Of a stretch of 8,547 nucleotides of DNA, positions 5,623 through 8,547 are shown one piece after another. Below the pieces are notes generated by a model. It was not told the DNA's origin. It saw only the letters and a program-made list of their open reading frames with translations, and did not search any database. The DNA lies in NCBI GenBank assembly GCA_005884335.1, contig VBCJ01000187.1, forward strand, positions 1 through 8,547, given 5' to 3'. The stretch's first letter is position 1. Each line of letters begins with the position of its first letter. A program made the translations under genes and the position numbers. Origin of the DNA: Betaproteobacteria bacterium (lineage in GTDB: Bacteria; Pseudomonadota; Gammaproteobacteria; Burkholderiales; SG8-39).

Positions 5623-6156
5623 ATGTCGCGGATCGCGAAATTTCCCGTTACCCTACCCAAGGGCGTCGAGGCGACGCTTGCAGCTGAAACCCTCTCCATC
5701 AAAGGGCCGCTGGGAACGCTGTCGCAGCGGCTGCGCGGCGACGTCAGCATCGAGAAGGACGGCGACAAGCTGGTATTCAAGGCTCTCGAGGATTCGGACG
5801 AGGCCAACGCCATGTCGGGAACGCTGCGGGCGCTCGCCGCCAACATGGTGCTCGGAGTCACAAAGGGTTTCGAGAAGCGGCTGACGCTGGTCGGGGTCGG
5901 CTATCGCGCGCAGGCGCAGGTGGACAAGTTGAACCTTACCCTGGGTTTTTCGCATCCCGTCGTGCACCCCATGCCCAAAGGGGTGAAGGTCGAGACTCCC
6001 TCGCAAACCGAAATCGTGATCAAGGGGTTGGACAAGCAGCTCGTAGGACAAGTCGCCGCCGAGGTGCGCGCCTACCGGTCGCCCGAGCCTTACAAGGGCA
6101 AGGGTGTGCGCTACTCCAACGAGCGGGTGATCTTGAAGGAAACCAAGAAGAAGTAG
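5623..6156 (+). CDS. rplF: 50S ribosomal protein L6
   Basis: L6 binds 23S rRNA close to the sarcin-ricin loop and the factor-binding site and is required for 50S assembly. The 177-residue protein equals the E. coli length. It has the two tandem L6 folds: the first starts MSRIAKFPVTLPKGVEATL, and the second holds LTLVGVGYRAQAQ (87-99) and LGFSHPV (107-113). The end carries the signature YRSPEPYKGKGVRY (151-164) and a basic KETKKK. AGGAA at 5612-5616, overlapping the rpsH stop, is the ribosome site. The stop is TAG, 9 bases before rplR. Confidence 0.98.
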   Translation: MSRIAKFPVTLPKGVEATLAAETLSIKGPLGTLSQRLRGDVSIEKDGDKLVFKALEDSDEANAMSGTLRALAANMVLGVTKGFEKRLTLVGVGYRAQAQVDKLNLTLGFSHPVVHPMPKGVKVETPSQTEIVIKGLDKQLVGQVAAEVRAYRSPEPYKGKGVRYSNERVILKETKKK

Positions 6157-6165
6157 GGAACCGCG

Positions 6166-6519
6166 ATGATCGACAAAAAAACGGCAAGACTTCGGCGCGC
6201 TTCGCAGACGCGCCGAAAAATCCGTGAATTGGCGAAGGTGCGGCTGGCTGTGCATCGAACCAATACTCATATCTACGCCCAGCTGCGCTCGGTGGACGGA
6301 AAAGTGTTGACCTCCGCCTCCACCGTGGAGAAGGAAGTGCGCACCAAAGTCTCGAACGGGGGCAACAAGGCGGCAGCGGTGGCGGTAGGCAAGCGCATCG
6401 CCGAGAAAGCGAAAGGTTTGGGCATTGAGGCGGTCGCGTTCGACCGCTCCGGCTACAAGTATCACGGCAGGGTCAAAGCGCTGGCAGACGCCGCGCGAGA
6501 GGCCGGCCTCAAGTTCTAG
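6166..6519 (+). CDS. rplR: 50S ribosomal protein L18
   Basis: L18 binds 5S rRNA and, with L5, mounts it on the central protuberance. The 117-residue protein has a basic N-terminal arm (KKTARLRRASQTRRKIREL, 4-22), then RLAVHRTNTHIYAQL (26-40) and STVEKE (52-57). The family-typical C-terminus is FDRSGYKYHGRVKALADAAREAGLKF (92-117). The length is identical to E. coli L18. AGGGAA at 6155-6160, overlapping the rplF stop, is the ribosome site. The TAG stop lies inside the first copy of an 11-base tandem duplication, and a 77-base gap follows before rpsE. Confidence 0.98.
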   Translation: MIDKKTARLRRASQTRRKIRELAKVRLAVHRTNTHIYAQLRSVDGKVLTSASTVEKEVRTKVSNGGNKAAAVAVGKRIAEKAKGLGIEAVAFDRSGYKYHGRVKALADAAREAGLKF

Positions 6520-6535
6520 ATTGGTTCTAGATTGG
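6514..6535 (+). repeat. 11-base perfect tandem duplication spanning the rplR stop
   Basis: TTCTAGATTGG is repeated exactly, at 6514-6524 and 6525-6535. The first copy contains the last full Phe codon and the TAG stop of rplR, so the second copy puts a second TAG (6528-6530) just downstream, but out of frame with rplR by two bases. Confidence 0.95.
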
Positions 6536-6542
6536 CGACGGA

Positions 6543-6560
6543 TAGGGGGCCTTCCTCCTA
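6543..6560 (+). promoter_or_regulatory. 7-bp hairpin in the rplR-rpsE gap
   Basis: TAGGGGG (6543-6549) pairs with CCTCCTA (6554-6560) around a CCTT loop; one of the seven pairs is G-U. No T-run follows, so it is not an intrinsic terminator. The 3' arm, CCTCC, has the anti-Shine-Dalgarno sequence. It lies 36 bases before rpsE, whose own ribosome site is AAAGGGA at 6584-6590. The rest of the 77-base gap shows no open frame or convincing promoter. A role as RNA-processing site or mRNA structure is inference. Confidence 0.45.
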
Positions 6561-6596
6561 AAGTCCCACTAGGCGAGCACTCTAAAGGGAAACACG

Positions 6597-7118
6597 ATGG
6601 CGAGAATGCAACCCAGAATGCAGGGCGGCGAACAGCGCACGGACGGCCTGAAGGAGAAGATGGTCTCCGTGAACCGCGTCACCAAGGTCGTGAAGGGCGG
6701 ACGGATCCTCGGTTTCGCAGCGCTCACCGTGGTCGGTGACGGTGACGGCGCAGTGGGCATGGGCAAAGGCAAGGCGCGCGAAGTGCCGGTGGCGGTCCAA
6801 AAAGCCCTGGAAGAGGCGCGCCGCAAGATGTTCCGCGTGTCTCTGAAGAACGGCACGCTGCAGCACGCGGTGATCGGCAAACACGGCTCCTCGAAAGTGA
6901 TCATGCAGCCGGCCTCCGAAGGGACGGGCATCATCGCCGGCGGCCCCATGCGCGCGGTGTTCGAAGTGATGGGCGTGACCAACGTGCTCGCAAAGTGCAT
7001 CGGCTCGACCAATCCCTACAACGTGGTTCGCGCGACGCTCGACGGCTTGAAGAGGATGAATACTCCCGCGCAGATCGCGGCCAAACGCGGCAAGTCGATC
7101 GAGGAAATCACCAGCTGA
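6597..7118 (+). CDS. rpsE: 30S ribosomal protein S5
   Basis: S5 lies at the 30S mRNA entry region with S3 and S4 and influences decoding accuracy; spectinomycin resistance mutations map to its N-terminal loop. The 173-residue protein has the double-stranded RNA-binding-like N-domain with VNRVTKVVKGGRILGFAAL (25-43) and DGDGAVGMGKGKAREVP (48-64). The C-domain contains QPASEGTGIIAGGPMRAV (104-121), GSTNPYNVVRATLDGL (136-151) and AAKRGKSIEEI. The MARMQPRMQGGEQRTDGLKE start is longer than in E. coli and resembles betaproteobacterial S5. AAAGGGA at 6584-6590 is 6 bases before the ATG. The 77-base upstream gap is the second longest in the window. The stop is TGA, read into the GAGGGG site of rpmD. 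Confidence 0.98.
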   Translation: MARMQPRMQGGEQRTDGLKEKMVSVNRVTKVVKGGRILGFAALTVVGDGDGAVGMGKGKAREVPVAVQKALEEARRKMFRVSLKNGTLQHAVIGKHGSSKVIMQPASEGTGIIAGGPMRAVFEVMGVTNVLAKCIGSTNPYNVVRATLDGLKRMNTPAQIAAKRGKSIEEITS

Positions 7119-7122
7119 GGGG
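7117..7122 (+). promoter_or_regulatory. rpmD: Ribosome binding site deciding the rpmD start
   Basis: GAGGGG overlaps the rpsE TGA stop (7116-7118). It abuts ATG 7123 and is 3 bases from ATG 7126, both too close, but lies 9 bases before ATG 7132, which it therefore supports. Confidence 0.75.
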
Positions 7123-7131
7123 ATGATGCAT

Positions 7132-7314
7132 ATGGCCGACAAGAAAATCCGGGTGACCCTCGTCAAGAGCACCAACGGCTGCAAGAAGGAGCATCGTGCC
7201 ACCGTGCGCGGCCTGGGGCTGCGGCGCTTGCGTCAAACCGTGGAGCTCAAGGACACGCCGCAAGTCCGCGGCATGATCAATAGCGTAACTTATCTGGTGC
7301 GCGTCGAGGGATAA
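7132..7314 (+). CDS. rpmD: 50S ribosomal protein L30
   Basis: L30 is a small 50S protein that binds 23S rRNA and is absent from some bacterial groups. The 60-residue product MADKKIRVTLVKSTNG continues with the signature HRATVRGLGLRRLRQTVELK (21-40) and DTPQVRGMINSVTYLVRVEG (41-60). E. coli L30 is 59 residues. Three in-frame ATGs occur (7123, 7126, 7132); 7132 gives the family N-terminus and correct spacing from GAGGGG. The stop is TAA, the only TAA among the visible genes, and it directly abuts the rplO ATG (TAAATG). Confidence 0.96.
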   Translation: MADKKIRVTLVKSTNGCKKEHRATVRGLGLRRLRQTVELKDTPQVRGMINSVTYLVRVEG

Positions 7315-7977
7315 ATGGAACTCAATACGCTGAAACCCGCTCCCGGCTCGAAGCACGTGCGCAAGCGCGTTGCCCGCGGCATCGGGTCGGGGACGGGCAA
7401 AACGGGCGGCCGCGGGCACAAAGGCCAGAGAGCGCGCTCCGGGGGCTTTCACAAGGTGGGCTTCGAAGGCGGGCAGATGCCGCTGCAGCGCAGGCTGCCC
7501 AAGCGCGGCTTCAACTCGCCGACGCGGGAAGACACCGCCGAAGTGTTGCTATCGGATCTCGAGGGCGTCAAGGCCGAGACAATCGATCTCGCCGTGTTGA
7601 AAGAAGCAGGCGTCGTTCCGGGATCGGCCAAGAGAGCCAAAGTGATCGTCTCCGGCAAGCTCACGCGCAAAGTGACGCTTACCGGTGTCGCGGTGAGCAA
7701 GGGCGCGCGCGCCGCAATCGAAGCGGCGGGCGGCAGCACCGATGCGCCCATTCCTCAACCCAAGCCGAAACGTGAGGCCAAGGCCGTACCTGCGTCCCAG
7801 CCGCAGGCCGAGGTCCAATCGGGCAAAGGGGAAGCGAAACACGAAAAGCGCGCCGGCGACGCGAAGGCAACGAGCGAATCAAGAGGCGAACGCGGCTCGA
7901 AAGACAAGGGCGAAGGGAAGAACAAGCGCGAAGTCGCTCGGCCTGGGCCGGAGGGCAAGAAAGGCGGCAAAGCGTAG
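7315..7977 (+). CDS. rplO: 50S ribosomal protein L15 with long charged C-terminal extension
   Basis: L15 is a late-assembly 23S rRNA binding protein. Residues 1-140 are a complete L15: MELNTLKPAPGSKHVRKRVARG, the glycine-rich GSGTGKTGGRGHKGQRARSGG (24-44), FEGGQMPLQRRLPKRGF (50-66), and the C-terminal signature VSKGARAAIEAAGG (127-140). E. coli L15 (144 residues) ends about here. This protein continues for 80 more residues (bases 7735-7974), rich in Lys, Glu, Ala, Gly, Arg and Ser with no hydrophobic core, ending EGKKGGKA, for a total of 220. GAGGG at 7306-7310 inside rpmD is the ribosome site. The start abuts the rpmD stop and the TAG stop abuts the secY start, so translation of the three is probably coupled. 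Confidence 0.97.
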   Translation: MELNTLKPAPGSKHVRKRVARGIGSGTGKTGGRGHKGQRARSGGFHKVGFEGGQMPLQRRLPKRGFNSPTREDTAEVLLSDLEGVKAETIDLAVLKEAGVVPGSAKRAKVIVSGKLTRKVTLTGVAVSKGARAAIEAAGGSTDAPIPQPKPKREAKAVPASQPQAEVQSGKGEAKHEKRAGDAKATSESRGERGSKDKGEGKNKREVARPGPEGKKGGKA

Positions 7978-8547
7978 ATGGCCACCCTGACCCCGCAGCT
8001 CGGCAAGACCGGTAAATACGGCGATCTGAAGAAGCGCCTGACGTTTCTGCTGTTGGCGTTGGTCGTTTTCCGGATCGGCGCGCACATTCCGGTGCCGGGC
8101 ATCGATCCGATCAAGCTCGCGGAACTGTTCCAGTCCCAACAAGGAGGGATTCTCGGCCTGTTCAACATCTTCTCGGGCGGAGCGCTTTCGCGCTTCACCA
8201 TCAGCGCGCTGGGCATCATGCCCTATATCTCGGCCTCGATCATCATGCAGCTCATGACCGCGGTGTCCCCGCAGCTGGAGCAGCTCAGAAAAGAGGGCCA
8301 GGCAGGCCAGCGCAAGATCACCCAGTACACTCGCTACGGGACGGTCTTTCTCGCGCTTTTCCAGGCGACCGGCATCTCGATCGCGCTCGAGTCGCAGCCC
8401 GGACTTGTGATCGACCCCGGCCTGATGTTCCGCTTCACCACCGTCGTCACGCTGGTGACGGGCACGATGTTCCTGATGTGGCTCGGCGAGCAGGTGACCG
8501 AGCGTGGCTTGGGCAACGGCATCTCGATCATCATCTTCGCCGGCATC
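7978..8547 (+). CDS. secY: Protein translocase channel subunit SecY (3' partial)
   Basis: SecY is the pore-forming membrane subunit of the SecYEG translocon, which exports unfolded proteins and inserts membrane proteins. The window holds the first 190 residues with no stop; E. coli SecY has 443. Visible parts are a basic cytosolic start (GDLKKR, 15-20) and TM1 (about 21-38) ending HIPVPGIDP. The plug region LGLFNIFSGGALSRF follows (59-73), then TM2 with the SecY signature ALGIMPYISASIIMQL (77-92), loop SPQLEQLRKEGQAGQRK (97-113), TM3 (about 118-137), TM4 (about 153-171), and GLGNGISIIIFAGI entering TM5. The ATG 7978 abuts the rplO TAG and has no strong site of its own, which suggests translational coupling. 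Its place at the end of the spc operon is conserved. Confidence 0.98.
   Translation, partial: MATLTPQLGKTGKYGDLKKRLTFLLLALVVFRIGAHIPVPGIDPIKLAELFQSQQGGILGLFNIFSGGALSRFTISALGIMPYISASIIMQLMTAVSPQLEQLRKEGQAGQRKITQYTRYGTVFLALFQATGISIALESQPGLVIDPGLMFRFTTVVTLVTGTMFLMWLGEQVTERGLGNGISIIIFAGI

Noticed and set aside
6514..6565. A sigma70 promoter for rpsE using TAGATT or TTGGCG in the duplicated sequence.
   Set aside because: No -35/-10 pair with 16 to 18 base spacing fits; the matches are single hexamers expected by chance.
7123..7131. Earlier rpmD starts at ATG 7123 or 7126.
   Set aside because: They touch or nearly touch the Shine-Dalgarno GAGGGG and add MMH, which L30 lacks; ATG 7132 is better.

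Overview
The window is a continuous, single-strand run of ribosomal protein genes from a GC-rich bacterium. It holds the distal half of the S10 operon followed by most of the spc operon, ending inside secY. The order is the classical proteobacterial one: rplB (start cut off) - rpsS - rplV - rpsC - rplP - rpmC - rpsQ, then a 141-base gap, then rplN - rplX - rplE - rpsN - rpsH - rplF - rplR - rpsE - rpmD - rplO - secY (end cut off). All 18 genes are on the plus strand and nearly all the sequence is coding.

The proteins point to a betaproteobacterium. L2 carries a GKTAAG-type insertion after its HPHGGGEG motif, S5 has an extended MARMQ-type N-terminus, S14 is the zinc-free 101-residue form, and an rpmD (L30) gene is present. 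I cannot place it below class; the unusual tails described next would fit an environmental lineage.

Region 1 (2-3472) is the S10 operon tail, with gaps of 3 to 23 bases and one 4-base overlap (rpmC/rpsQ). Region 2 (3473-3613) is the S10/spc boundary. It holds a 19-base tandem duplication and a plausible sigma70 promoter (TTGGCA - 17 bases - TAGACT) at the place where the spc promoter lies in Escherichia coli. Region 3 (3614-8547) is the spc operon. Its only long gap is 77 bases before rpsE, with an 11-base tandem duplication and a 7-bp hairpin. The products are small- and large-subunit proteins made in step, and SecY is the membrane channel for secreted proteins, cotranscribed with them.

No mobile element, RNA gene, CRISPR array or novel gene system is visible. 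What departs from the ordinary is in the details. S19, S3 and L15 carry long low-complexity C-terminal tails (about 43, 99 and 80 residues) and L22 has a short lysine-rich one. Ten of the 17 visible stop codons are TAG and only one is TAA, unusual for highly expressed genes. Several stops are fused with the next gene's Shine-Dalgarno. Both long gaps begin with a small tandem duplication at or just after the upstream stop codon.
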